A stretch of DNA of 64,000 bases, from the NCBI GenBank assembly GCA_949752735.1, contig OX457037.1, positions 70,401,829-70,465,828 on the forward strand, read 5' to 3'. The notes below the pieces were generated by a model. That model was given only the letters and a program-made list of their open reading frames with translations, was not told where the DNA came from and did not search any database. Source of the stretch: Lumbricus terrestris. Its lineage: Eukaryota > Annelida > Clitellata > Crassiclitellata > Lumbricidae. The translations under genes were made by a program, and so were the position numbers. How positions within the stretch are numbered: position 1 is the first letter of the stretch; every line of letters begins with the position of its first letter. Below, one piece after another: positions 22,600 through 33,877 of this stretch.

Positions 22600-23900
22600 T
22601 GCTAGACTAAAATTCTAATGATCCTCACTGCGCGATAATTACCTCCCCGCATCACAAACGCTGGATATTGTTTTGTCTGCGTAAATTAACAAATCAGCCT
22701 TGACTAAATTGTCTGCAAAAACTATTTGAAAAACTATCTTCCACAATGTTAATATTGGCTCACTCATTAGTGTGGTTAATGTAGACAGAATTGTTTGTTT
22801 TCTTGTGCAAAATTTCAGTATGTTGAGTGTTGACCTAATTAGGGGAGAGTGCTCCAAGATGCCCATGCTATCGAAGATTGTGCTTTTCTTCTGTGTGAAT
22901 TTGAAGAGAAGTACATGTTGATCCAAAGAGTGATCTTTTTTAAAGCAATTGGGAAGAACATTTATTGAAGTCTTAAATCATATATATTTAAACAATGATA
23001 GGTCTATAATGGGAAATTCTGACGAGCTAACAGCTAAAAATGCCGCTATTTCATGTTGTGTGGAAATTTTTTAAACAACAACAGGGATGCTTTTCAAGTC
23101 TTAAACCACGATAATTTAGTAAAAATGACAGCCTAAGATGCTACCATCGCAGTGTGGCAATAAATAAATTCGAAAATGGTTAGGAGCACATACCCTCCCC
23201 AAGCCCCTTCGGCCCTTCCATGCTCAGCGATCGTCCTTTGACCGCAAGTTCGTCCCCTGAAACCATGAACAAGTATCCGCCTATGAACAGAGGTAATTTC
23301 AATAACTTTCCTATCCTAAAGGCTCAAAACCGAGTTCGTCCACTAAAACCATGAGCACGTCTCCGCTTATGAACAGATGTATAATTTCAAGAACTTTCCT
23401 ATCAAAAAGGCTCAGAAGATGTTCTCACGCGCGGCTTTCTTTCACATTCCTTTGGGCACCCACACTCTTCGGGTCAACTGGGCGCCTATGAGTCTATGAC
23501 TGTCACATTTCATGATGTTTTGTTTTGTAAACAATTAGTAAACCAACACCATTGCTACAATGCATGGTATTTTACTGTAGACTATCTATACATTCAATTG
23601 GCACCTCTCACAGTTCCCGCTGATCAGAGGAGCTAATCACAATGTTACCCAATTTTGGTAGTTTTGTAGTATTTTTGTGGTTTGCTTGTCATATGCCACA
23701 ACTTCTGTTAATGATGTACGGTATTGTCATCAATTCCGGACTATCATGACCAATCTTAGAGAGAACCATTAAAATGGTCCAGAAGCAATAGAACTACAGT
23801 AAGTTGCTGATCTTGATAAATAAATAATTATTTTAATTATAAGCATAGGCCTATTCATTCAAATTCAAACCACTCTTTTTATCGGCACGGAAATAGGTTT
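22600..23900. other. Intronic AT-rich stretch, few recognisable repeats
   Basis: Nothing coding is supported. Around 23100-23420 a partial repeat with TCGGCCCTTCCATGCTCAG and twice-occurring GAACTTTCCTATC words shows weak similarity to 48660-48830 (TTCGGCGATCGTC), suggesting a decayed dispersed element. Confidence 0.4.
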
Positions 23901-23909
23901 AATGGTTCG

Positions 23910-24411
23910 CTATCAAAAGGGCGACTACGAAAGGGCGACCATCTAAAGGGCGACTACGAAAGGGCGCCGATTATAAAAACGACTGTTAAAAAAAGCGCCG
24001 ATCAAACGGGAGACCAAACAAAAGGGCGCCAATCAAAAGATCGAACATCGAACGTTCGAAGCGGATATGATCTGAGTGGTTCAATTGAAGCGTTAGGTGA
24101 AAGACAGTAGATGAAAGAGAAAGGCTTATGTATGCCTATGCTGTGGACAATGAAAGCTGGATGAAGGTATTTTTGGATCTGAACTAGAAGTTGGATTGAT
24201 GAAAAAACGCTTAAGAAATGGCAGCTGGATGATTGTATTTTTAGATCTGAAATTCAAGTTCCAGCATGTAGGTCGCCCTTTTGATTGTCGCCCATTTGTT
24301 ATAATGGTCGCCCTTTTGATCGGCGCTTTTTAGATCAGTCGCCTTTATAATCGGCACCCTTTTGTGGTCGCCCTTCTGATGGTCGCCCTTTCGAAGTCGC
24401 CCTTTTGATAG
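23910..24411. mobile_element. 502-bp foldback element with AAAGGGCGAC terminal words
   Basis: The left end CTATCAAAAGGGCGACTACG and the right end (reverse complement CTATCAAAAGGGCGACTTCG) form inverted termini of over 40 bp, built of repeated AAAGGGCGACC words. The interior carries GAAAGCTGGATGAAGG and GAAGTTGGATTGATGAAAAA, the same core word as the other foldback elements. No target duplication is apparent and there is no ORF. Confidence 0.75.
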
Positions 24412-24599
24412 AATAAGAGTGTACTCTCTATAGATATGGCATGTAGCCTATTCCAATTTACGCTGTCCACATATATTGCATAGGCATTAGGCACATAGTC
24501 GTGGAAATCAGCACGTCATCTCTCAAAGAGCATTAGAACGGATTAACAGTAACTTACTTAGGACACAATATGCTACTGAATGTCAGTGGTTAATACAAT

Positions 24600-24804
24600 T
24601 TTCAAGACTTGAACCCATCGCTCTCCAGCATTCGATGCTCAGCCAACAACGTCACACAACTTGCCGAGTTTAGCGGGCAAAATTGCAACATCTTGTCAAG
24701 TGCATCTCGATCACAAATTCCGGCACAATTTGAGATCATTCCGGGACCCGGGACGCACAGAGCCGGTTCCGGGACTGTCCCTGCAAATCCGGGACGGTTG
24801 GCAG
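24600..24804. repeat. hAT-like terminal fragment (CCGGGAC-rich)
   Basis: The right end, read in reverse complement from 24808, is TAGGGCTGCCAACCGTCCCG followed by further CCGGGAC words. That is a terminus style seen in many hAT-type nonautonomous elements. The partner end is not evident, so this is a solo end, possibly truncated by the palindrome that abuts it. Confidence 0.4.
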
Positions 24805-24859
24805 CCCTAATCCAGCTTCATTTCATCAAGAATCTTGATGAAATGAAGCTGGATTAGGG
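24805..24859. repeat. Perfect 55-bp palindrome made of the foldback core word
   Basis: Arms of 27 bases (CCCTAATCCAGCTTCATTTC... and its exact reverse complement) are separated by a single A at 24832. The arm contains the CCAGCTTC / GAAGCTGG core word of the foldback family. It would extrude as a hairpin with almost no loop. Confidence 0.9.
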
Positions 24860-25357
24860 TTGCACTGCCTGCAAATGTTTATTCGCTAGACGTTTACGAC
24901 ATCTTAGGCGCTCGTTTCCATTTTTCCTTCTATCATGCCGCTTCTTTAGTTTAATTGATATATATACTATGTTATGGCGCCGGTGTCACGAAATAAAGTC
25001 TCCCCGAAACAGAGTCTCCCCTTGCCAAAACAGAGTCTCCGGAGGGAGACTCTGTATCGGAACAAAGTCTCCCCCATTGAAATAGATTCTTCCACTCTAT
25101 GATACAAAGTCTCCCCCTACTAAAAATCGCCCCCCCATATTTTCGGACTTAAGTGCATATTAATTTTTTTGAATAAATGACCTTGTGTCCACTAGTGGAA
25201 TTGGGCATTAATAAATTTGAAGTAATAATGAGAATCTTGTGAAGTGAGCCTAAATGTTTTGTACTAATGGACCACTTACATGTATGTCATTAAAGCGCAG
25301 TTTAGAGATGAGGCTCAAAGAGACTACCCATGGATTTAATTAATAGTTAGGCGTAGG

Positions 25358-26265
25358 CAGGGCCGGATTTAGGTTGGTGGGGGCGCTGAGGCAAACACTA
25401 AGCCAAACAGTATGGAATACTTCTTTTATAATTAACTATTAACTAATAACTAATGTACTGTAGTCTGTAGGTAAGTTACATCTGTAACTGTACTACAGAC
25501 AGACTCACTTGAAGTCACTTCACTCGCAGAGTCACAGTCACAGTAATGACAGTAGGCTAATCACAGTATGATCAACTTATTGACACTTTTCTTGCTTTGC
25601 TATTAGCGAAGTCTTTAATGATGTCACGAAAGTCAATGCTTCGCAATACATCGCTTTCATTGCTCATCAGTGACAGCCAATTCAACTTCTCCTGGTCCAA
25701 AGTTGTTCTAAGACGATTTTTTTATATTATTTTAAGCTTGGAAAAGGATCTTTCTCCACTGCAATCTTCCTGTTGTTTTAAATGTTTCTCATTTGATAAT
25801 TTTCTCTTCTTAGCACCACTACCATACTGTCGCGGTGTTTTGTGCCGGTCTCCTGGTCTGCTCATGATGACCACTTAATAAATTTCAATAGAAAAATTAT
25901 TATAACTGACTTACGGATTTCAGGATAACAATCATAACATCATAATTATTAATTTATTATATTTCTTGTCTGTTTTGAAATTTATCTTATTTTACAATTT
26001 CAACGACAATGTCTGCCGTTTTGCCGGAAATCAACATCAGACTCAGTTTATAATATATTTATATAGCGCTTACAATTTTTATATCGCGACGCTGACAATA
26101 AGTTACAAGTAATATGACTAATATCTACTATTTTTAGTTTTGTAGGTCTATTTACAATATTTATTACATTCATTTATTTCTATTTATCTATTTTTTTGTG
26201 TTTGGTGGAATTGGTGGGGGCCCTGAGGCAGCTGCCTCATTTGCCCCATAGTAAATCCGGCCCTG
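25358..26265 (-). mobile_element. 908-bp internally deleted hAT element, 8-bp TSD
   Basis: Terminal inverted repeats start CAGGGCCGGATTTA at both ends, and GGCGTAGG flanks both sides (25350-25357 and 26266-26273). CAGGG-type ends with an 8-bp duplication are diagnostic of the hAT superfamily. The interior keeps only the two ends of a transposase gene on the minus strand (25572-25865). Confidence 0.9.
25572..25865 (-). pseudogene. hAT transposase remnant: N-terminus joined to C-terminal dimerisation region
   Basis: On the minus strand, 98 codons open with MSRPGDRHKTPRQYGSGAKK, the basic start typical of ZMYM/TTF-zinc-finger hAT proteins. They then pass directly to CSGERSFSKLKII, a stop (TAA), and NRLRTTLDQEKLNWLSLMS, the C-terminal hAT dimerisation motif. 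It continues through DFRDIIKDFANSKAR to a TGA. A full family member has several hundred residues between these parts, so the catalytic core is deleted. Apart from the single TAA the frame is intact, suggesting fairly recent activity. The family call rests on motif recognition. Confidence 0.8.
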
Positions 26266-26429
26266 GGCGTAGGCCTATGCATATTTTATTAATTAGATCC
26301 ATGGGTAGTTTTCATAAATGGCCAGACATCACAGTGGTGCTATAACTGTGCTACAATTAGGCCTACGCCCATTGTAGTATAATAGATTGAGGCTTACTCT
26401 GTACGTTAGTAGGCCTATAGGTTACTACA

Positions 26430-26500
26430 TTTTCTCGACATGGAGCTTCCATTTAAGAAAGGACTATTTTCATCAATCCAGCCTTAATTTAACTCTCGGG
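26430..26500. repeat. Fragment of foldback core repeats
   Basis: Contains GAGCTTCCATTTAAG and TTTCATCAATCCAGCC, two core words of the foldback family, without recognisable ends. Confidence 0.5.
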
Positions 26501-26806
26501 CTACCAAAGGGAGTGGCAGATTTTTCCATAACCCACTTGTTCGTATGGAATAAAAAAAAATCGTTTTAGGTAGCTGTAGAGGCTTCATCGGCACACATTT
26601 TAAAGACATTTTTTGCCGTATACCGTTCAAACGTTATCCCCGCATACCAGAAGTACCCGAGATACCACCCCCCTTAGATTATCGACTCTATCTTATCTAT
26701 CTCTTATTATAAGAAGAAACAAATTATGCCATTCTATAGAGAGAATGAGGGACTACATTTGCATGATAAAAAATTTGTCTTTTGATAACAGGCAGTGCTC
26801 AAAATA

Positions 26807-27759
26807 AATATCTATATCTATAAGAAAGGACTTGGCTATGTATGTGGGTATGTGGGTATGTGACTTTGTCCAGAATGCACGCTCACAGTTTTTGAGCTTT
26901 TCACTCCAAACCTTCACTACTGTGTAAATCTCGGCACGAGACGCAAAGTCGAGAGGTTGGCGATTCTCTACCACCATGAGTGCCAGGGTGGGGTGCGAAA
27001 CCCCCCAATTTTTTCAAAAAACCCAGCTATTGATATGAAATTTTGTCCTAAATAGAGGTCCATCAGAACCACCCGGATCAGTGGCTGGAAAATCTCTACC
27101 ACCATGGGGCCAGGGTGCGGGGGCCAAAAACACTAATTTTCGCTACAAATTTCATTCGCTTGCCACATATATAAGCAGCGATTTCTACCGTTTTAGAGGT
27201 GTTTAAGGTAATTTTTGCTATAAAGTTTCATTCGCTTGATACGTATAAAAGCAGTCATTTTAAACGTTTTAGAGGTGTCTAAGGTCAGCTCTGTTGCCAG
27301 TACGGGTCTCACGGGTCGCGTACCGGTGAAGGCGGAGTGGGGTGGGATTGTGGGGTGGGGTGGAAGAGGTCGGGTGGGGAAGGGGTAATGTGGAGGGGTG
27401 GAATGGGGTGAGGGGTGGAGGTGGGGGTGGCGTGGGGGTCGAGGGGTAGAGGTTGGGGGTGGGGAGGGGTAGAATTGGGGTGGGGGAGTGGGGTTGGCGT
27501 GGAGCGGGTGTGTGGGGTGGAGGGGGATGTAGTAGGCGGTCGGGGTGGAGTGGGTGTGGTGGGGTGGAAGGGGGTTGGGAGTGGAGTGGTGGGGGTGGAG
27601 GGAGTGTGGTGGGATGGGTGAGAAAATTTTCGTCAAACCGAAATTTCTTCGGTGGCGTGCTGGTAGAGGTCGGAGTGTGGTGGGGTGTTGTGTGGTGGGG
27701 TTGTGGCCGGAGCCGATCGAACCCTAAATTTCCCGGGCAACGCCGGGTACCACAGCTTG
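26807..27759 (-). mobile_element. Inverted copy of the TACCCGG element
   Basis: On the minus strand it begins GGTACCCGGCGTTGCCCGG near 27755. It passes through a CCACCCC-type low-complexity core (27330-27620) and modules with CCGACCTCTACCAGC, and shares the ATGGTGGTAGAGATT 3' part with 19022-20606. It ends in ATATAGATAT-like sequence near 26810. The core differs in length and word order from the other copy. Open frames across the core are compositional. Confidence 0.7.
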
Positions 27760-28056
27760 TAAATAAATAAAAATGGGTTCAATTTTCATGACATTTCTAT
27801 GTTTTTCGACTATAACGCATCCAAAAGTTATTTTTGAAGAGCAATAAATTTTGCCATTCTATAGAGGGGATGTGGGACAATTTTCCATGCTAATTAAGTT
27901 GTCTTTTGGTAACATCATGTACTAAAAATAAATGAAAATGTGTGAAAAAATATTTTTGTTACATTGCAAATCGATATTTCTGCGTAAACGAGTGTCAGCA
28001 GCTAATGAACTTATTATTAACTGAAACAGATATTAAAGATGAATACAAACATACAT

Positions 28057-28241
28057 ACATGCATATACAATTTATACATACATGTACATACATACATACA
28101 TATATACATGCATACATAGATACATACATACATACATACATACATACATACATACATACATACATACATACATACATACATACATACATACATACATACA
28201 TACATACATACATACATACATACATACATACATACATACAT
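28057..28241. repeat. (TACA)n microsatellite, left part
   Basis: Nearly pure ACAT/TACA repeat with a few variants at its left edge. The array is split by the hAT-like element at 28242-30331 and resumes at 30332. The Tyr/Ile/His and Met/Tyr/Val/Cys open frames across it are artefacts of the 4-base period. Confidence 0.95.
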
Positions 28242-30331
28242 TAGTGTGGTCCTTAGCTCCATGTAAAAATATTTTTGGGAAAGTTTTAAGCGAGGCACCC
28301 TCCTAACTTATACCTTTAGGTTAAAAAATATTAACACTGAAAATTTTGGCAGATTTTTTTAGTTTTAGGGGTCGCTACCGGACGTAACATATATCAATGT
28401 AAAGACACAGGCGAAACATGGAATATCGTGTATTGTATTCTATTACTAGAGTACTGTACATGTACGACGTTGTACGTATGGCTGAATGCACATATTGAAA
28501 TAAATTCTGGTGGGCAATGGACCGTGCTGGAGATGGACTAGTGGCCTGTGAACTGGTTTACTATTTTGGTGAAAACCCATAAGCGGACATAAAAATGTTT
28601 TTTCCAGTTAATGTTTCCATTATTGCATCAGTCTTTTGCGACGATATGTATATATTTCTTCACAATCAATATAGCAGACTCTGCATCTGATCCTCATTAT
28701 TTGTTTGAAGCTTGTTATACTTGTTCATGAGTGTCACTCCACGATTTGTAATGTCATTCACAACTTTCACTGAGCTCGCAGTGGCCTAATCTAACTTGAA
28801 GTTCTCGTCGCTTGACCATGTATATCAACGTCTTGTTGGAGAAAACTTGAAAAATCTCATGTTTTCCATGACAAAATTTTCCAGTTGCATTGAGCTTATT
28901 ACAGCAGGTTCCAAGGTTCTTCTTTGTAGTGGATGCTCGATCCAAGTTTTGTCCAGAGTAGTAACCATTTGGCTCTTGGTAAAAATGGAAGTCCCATTAA
29001 TCAAAGAACGCAAAAGTCACCAATTCCTCTGAAAGATACCAATGGTCACCCAAACATTTCTTCTTTGCAACGTCTGCAACTGCACTATTTATTTCCCTGT
29101 ATTTTGTCAATATCCTTAAAGATCTTCACTCTACAGGCCAAGTCGAGGAGTATATATATATATATGGTGCATACGGTGCTTGAAACCAGACTTTGACGTA
29201 TAATAGCAGGCAGATGTCAGCTATACCCTTTATTCTCTTCTGGTTGACTTGAATTATTTCTTGAACATACATATCTTAACACTGTAAATTCTCTTGCCGA
29301 TCAACCTCGCTCTGTGCAGCCCAGCTGAAAAATCATTATGTCCTTGCCCTTCGGTGATGCCTCCAACTTAATTTAGGCATATTATGTGATAGCGACATGC
29401 ACTCTACAACAAATCCTTGTCCAGCTTCTGTTCCAACAGGGTGCAGGCACCATTTCTAAGTCTCTGTTCACTGATGTGGTGTCAAAGCACATAGATTTGA
29501 TTTGATCAGTAGTGCCCCAAGTCATAACCGCTTCATACACTGCAGACACTGAAGATTTTCTTGTCCCGATGATAACTTCTGTAAACCGAGGAACTGGTCA
29601 ACACCCACTCCAGAAACGAGGACATGAAGACAGTCTACTATTTCTTTACTGCAGTCTGCAGATGTCTTCCAACAACTTTCCATCCAAGTGAATTATTAGA
29701 GGAACTCCTGGTTGGCATTCAGCTTTCAAGTTTTCATAAATGTTTTGCCAATTCTTTATTCACTGCTTAGGCATTGAAAAACAATTGAGATTGAACTCTG
29801 CGGGATCACTGCCAAGACATTGTAGTGCGAAAGAAAGTAGGACTACAAGTGTTGCATTTCTGTTACTCACTTTCGCCGTGGCATTGCCAAGACTTAGGCC
29901 TATTGCCAACTTTGTGTACTCTTTGACAATAGAGAAATTGTGCAAAATTGCCAATATATACAAAAAACCAAAATTAAGCGAAATTGCCGCCAAAAGATGC
30001 AATGGCTGTGAATGCATTATAGAAAAATGTCAATAAAATAAGTAAGTAGGTGGCAATCATGATATCGGAGGTGTTAATAAATATGTGAGTAGCTGTCTAT
30101 CAAATTCTATCATAGCGATTAACATGGTTGGAAAGCATATTAATGAAAATTGCGCATAGTAGAACACAAAGCCCAAATTAATTCTAACCTTGAACTTTAA
30201 CCTCTGGTAGCGACCCCTAAATGTCCTCAAATTCTCTCCAAAATTTTTCTCAGTTTTTTTCTCATCAATAGAAACCAACTTAGAGGGTGCCCCGTTATAA
30301 AATCAAACGTTTAAAAATAAGGACCACCTTA
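28242..30331 (-). mobile_element. 2.1-kb hAT-like transposon copy 2, inserted in a (TACA)n array
   Basis: It starts TAGTGTGGTCCTTAG and ends with the reverse complement of TAAGGTGGTCCTTA. ACATACAT lies on both sides, in keeping with an 8-bp duplication and an unshifted array phase. It is colinear with 9910-12006 over its whole length, with more divergence than between the two duplicated blocks. Confidence 0.85.
28790..29600 (-). pseudogene. Broken transposase remnant of the hAT-like element (copy 2)
   Basis: Minus-strand blocks match those of copy 1: CFDTTSVN, then LLEQKLDKDLL followed by the same TAG stop. Further on, SAVADVAKKKCL and HWYLSEELVTFAFFD are closer to an intact family consensus than the copy 1 version. 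Multiple frames are needed, so it is dead. Confidence 0.65.
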
Positions 30332-30538
30332 ACATACATACATACATACATACATACATACATACATACATACATACATGATTACATACATGCATACATA
30401 CATACATGATTACATACATGCATACATACATACATACATTCATACATACATACATACATACATACATACATACATACATACATACATACATACATACATA
30501 CATACATACATACATACATACATACATACATACATACG
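30332..30538. repeat. (TACA)n microsatellite, right part
   Basis: Continuation of the array at 28057, with a few TACATGATTACATACATGCA variants at its left. Confidence 0.95.
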
Positions 30539-31059
30539 TAGGCTACATACGTAGGCAACATACATGCATACCTGTTCAAAACACACAGAATCTAATATTT
30601 TGTCCATGCATAAACACTTGTTTGTTGAATTGAAGGGTCCTATGCAAAAAGTTGTATAATTTCGAGGTAGATTCATATAATGTTAAACCTAAATAAACAA
30701 TTTTGTGCAGAAATGAATGCTCTATTCAATGGTGCATTACAAGTGTAGCGGACCAGGGCTGGGCAAAAACACCAGGAGCCGAACACCAGCCCAGGTCGTC
30801 AAGGTATCGTCGTCTTGTCCGCCGAGTACGGCTTCAGCTGTAGACTGAAGACTAGCCGACTAGGCTTAAGCTCATTTATTTGAAGAACAGAAATGTCAAT
30901 GCAGTTTTCACAGTCAACTTCGGTAGCGCCAATGTTCGGAGCAACGTTCGGAGCAATGTTCGGAGCAGTTTCTATAGCGCCACAGTTCGGATTAATGCAC
31001 CACTGTTCGCAGCAATTGTCAATGCGGAACGTCAATTCGTCGTTAGATCGCAGCTGTGT

Positions 31060-31630
31060 CGATAGCGCCCGCAGAACGTCAGGGGTCGCTGCAGCGCTAA
31101 GAGTAGACTCGTCGTGGCTGCGCTGGGAGTAGAACCGTCGTGGCTAGGCTAGGAGTCGAACCGTCGTTACAGGTCCCAGTGACTTCCGTAGCACCAGGAG
31201 TAGAACCGTCGTGGCTGCGCTCGGAGTAGACCCGTCGTGGCTAGGCTAGGAGTCGAACCGTCGTTACAGGTCCCAGTGACTTCCGTAGCACCAGAAGTAG
31301 AACCGTCGTGGCTGCGCTCGGAGTAGACCCGTCGTGGCAGCGCCCGGAGTAGACCGTCGTGGCAGCTCCCAGTGACTTCCGTAGCACCAGGAGTAGAACC
31401 GTCGTGGCTGCGCTCGGAGTAGACCCGTCGTGGCTAGGCTAGGAGTCGAACCGTCGCTGCAGGTCCCAGTGACTTCCGTAGCACCAGGAGTAGAACCGTC
31501 GTGGCTGCGCTCGGAGTAGACCCGTCGTGGCAGCGCCCGGAGTAGACCGTCGTGGCAGCGCCCGGAGTAGACCGTCGTGGCAGCGCCCGGAGTAGACCCG
31601 TCGAGGCGGCGCCCGGAGTAGAACCGTCGT
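31060..31630. repeat. Minisatellite with about 97-bp higher-order unit
   Basis: Subunits like GGAGTAGACCCGTCGTGGC alternate with CCCAGTGACTTCCGTAGCAC. The latter word occurs at 31175, 31272, 31368 and 31465, a 96-97-bp period. The right third contains only the shorter subunit. Just upstream (30930-30970) the word ATGTTCGGAGCAA is also tandem. No coding role is supported. Confidence 0.85.
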
Positions 31631-31855
31631 CGCAGTCGGTGTCGAACTCCTGTCCAGTGGGAGAGGCCGACGTCTAGACCGATGCTAACGGCTCAAGATC
31701 AATAGACGTCGAGGACTTACACTCCCACAGTCAGTCACCACTCAAGCCACGTTTTACCGTTAGTCAAGTGCCAGACGATTAGTCAGCTTCGTGGCCGTCC
31801 AAAAGTCGGTCTCGATCTGTTACAGTCGCGTCCTTATATAGCCTTCCTTTGCACG

Positions 31856-32640
31856 CGTAGGCCACGCCTACTCAGGTCAGGTCTACGTAGACCAGGCGGG
31901 TCTACGCCTGCTACAGGCCACGCCCACTCAGGCCAGGTCTACGGTAGACCGGGCAGGTCTACGTAACCACAGGCCGGTCTACACCTGCTACAGGCCCCGC
32001 CCACTCAGGCCAGGTCTACGGTAGACCGGGCAGGTCTACGCCTGCTACAGGCCAGGTCTACGTAACCTCAGGCAGGTCTACGTAACCTCAGGCAGGTCTA
32101 CGTAGACCGGGCAAGTCTACGCCTGCTATAGGCCAGGTCTACGTAGACCGGGCAGGTCTACATCTGCTACAGGCCAGGTCTACGTAACCAAAGGCAGGTC
32201 TACACCTGCTACAGGCCAGGTCTACGTAACCTCAGGCAGGTCTACGCCTGCTACAGGCCAGGTCTACGTAACCTCAGGCAGGTCTACGTAGACCGGGCAA
32301 GTCTACGCCTGCTACAGGTCAGGTCTACGTAACCTCAGGCAGGTCTACACCTGCTACAGGCCAGGTCTACGTAACCAAAGGCAGGTCTACGTAGACCGGG
32401 CAGGTCTACATCTGCTACAGGCCAGGTCTACGTAACCAAAGGCAGGTCTACACCTGCTACAGGCCAGGTCTACGTAACCTCAGGCAGGTCTACACCTGCT
32501 ACAGGCCAGGTCTACGTAACCAAAGGCAGGTCTACGTAACCTCAGGCAGGTCTACGTAACCTCAGGCAGGTCTACACCTGCTACAGGCCAGGTCTACGTA
32601 ACCTCAGGCAGGTCTACGTAGACCGGGCAGGTCTACACAG
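31856..32640. repeat. Minisatellite of 20-bp GCAGGTCTACGTAACCTCAG units
   Basis: About 40 units of 20 bp in mixed variants (CTACGTAACCTCAG, CTACACCTGCTACAGGCC, GGTCTACGTAGACCGGGC). The variant GGTCTACGTAGACC is a perfect palindrome and recurs. Larger blocks of three to four units repeat, indicating amplification at more than one scale. It ends in a GACA-rich stretch at 32645-32680. Confidence 0.9.
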
Positions 32641-32794
32641 GTTATGACAGACAGACAAGCAGGCAGGTAGACAGACAGAGTACAAAATTCTCAACACAAG
32701 TTACGATATCTCAAGTCAAACACCAAAATTCGGGGTAGTGTTAACCACCCTCTTGGCAGTTCATGCCATAAAAAGCTTGGCAACCTGAGGGTTA

Positions 32795-33125
32795 AGCAGG
32801 AATTACCTCCATCAATCCATTCTTTTTAAGCAAGAATTTTTTAATATATCACTTTAGCGTTCTAAATTATTCACCTTTGCATGTATTGACGAAACAAATT
32901 CCAGCCAAATAGAAGTCGGATTGGTGAAAGTATTTTCACTTACATAGGAGTCCTGGAGTGGGAACGATGAATAGATTTTTGCATCAATTGAAGCTGGATT
33001 GATGACAAATAATTGTCTTTATCGATCGATAAAAATGCAATTATTGCTCAAATAAAAACTGGATTGATGAAACCTATTCATGTTATTCATGCCAAAGTAG
33101 AAGTGGGATTCATGAAAATAGGCCT
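32795..33125. repeat. Decayed foldback core repeats
   Basis: Left side has CTCCATCAATCCATTC and TTTAAGCAAGAATTTTT. Right side has the inverted GAAGCTGGATTGATGA and AAAACTGGATTGATGAAA. This is the arrangement of a foldback element whose termini are no longer recognisable. Confidence 0.5.
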
Positions 33126-33665
33126 AATAATGCTGCGCAAGGCGAATAATTTAGAACGATAAAGCGATAGATTATCGAATTAGGGTTAGGGTTATGCACC
33201 GAGATCGCCTTTGAATATAGGTTAGCCAAGTTCATACGGCGAGGAGCGCTCTGTAAATGTCCAGATACGAGACGATATCCATTATTCATATTTATTTTCA
33301 TTAATTTTTCTTATTTTGCGGTGATCCATTCATAGCCTACTATCATTGTATTTATTATTATTAGACTAATTGTGATGCCGCATAAACACGTGCTTAGCAC
33401 CGCCTACGTTAAGCGAGATGACGTCAACAGCAATGGCGCCGTGATAATAACGGTGAAAGAGCGTCTTAATTTTACGGTAATAATTACCACATCGAATTTT
33501 AAAATGTCCGTATCTCTGGTATTAAAGTGAGTTGTGAGTTGAAAACAATCGCGTTGACTTACAAATTCGCAAGAGAATATTTAGCAAACTGTTTCAAAAG
33601 AATATTCAAACAGACGGGCAAACTTTCAGACATATTTTGGTATAGATAAATATGATGCAACTGTA

Positions 33666-33877
33666 TCAAATCGCGTGTTGAAATAAAGTCTCCCCGGGGG
33701 AGACTTTGTTTCGGCAGGGTATGAAATATTCTCTCCCCCGGACACTTTATTTCAGAATAAAGTCTGCGGGGGGCGAATCTATTCTGAAACAGATCCTCCG
33801 GGGGGAGAATCTGTTTCGAAATATAGTCTCCGGGGTGAGACTTTTAGGGCGGAGACTCTGTCACGCGACACCTGTCG
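33666..33877. repeat. 'AAAGTCTCCCC' element, short copy
   Basis: GAAATAAAGTCTCCCCGGGGGAGACTTTGTTTC is self-complementary, and more GGGGGGAGAATCTGTTTC words follow. It ends GTCACGCGACACC. Related to 2507 and 24977. Confidence 0.6.

Larger units (their letters stand above)
24977..26400. repeat. 'AAAGTCTCCCC' dispersed element split by a hAT insertion
   Basis: The left end CGGTGTCACGAAATAAAGTC is followed by AAAGTCTCC/GGAGACT words, closely matching 2507-2930. At 25350 the copy is interrupted by the element at 25358-26265. Beyond it, 26280-26320 (AATTAGATCCATGGGTAG) is the inverted counterpart of 25322-25345, so the original element was palindromic and the insertion lies near its centre. Confidence 0.6.

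Noticed and set aside
28017..30676. Met-Tyr-Val-Cys and Ile-His-Thr-Tyr repeat proteins over the TACA arrays (also 50634-51103)
   Set aside because: A 4-base period is open in all frames when it contains no stop; these are microsatellite artefacts.
31856..32640. CRISPR-like array
   Set aside because: Units are contiguous variants of one 20-bp sequence with no unique spacers, in animal DNA; it is a minisatellite.
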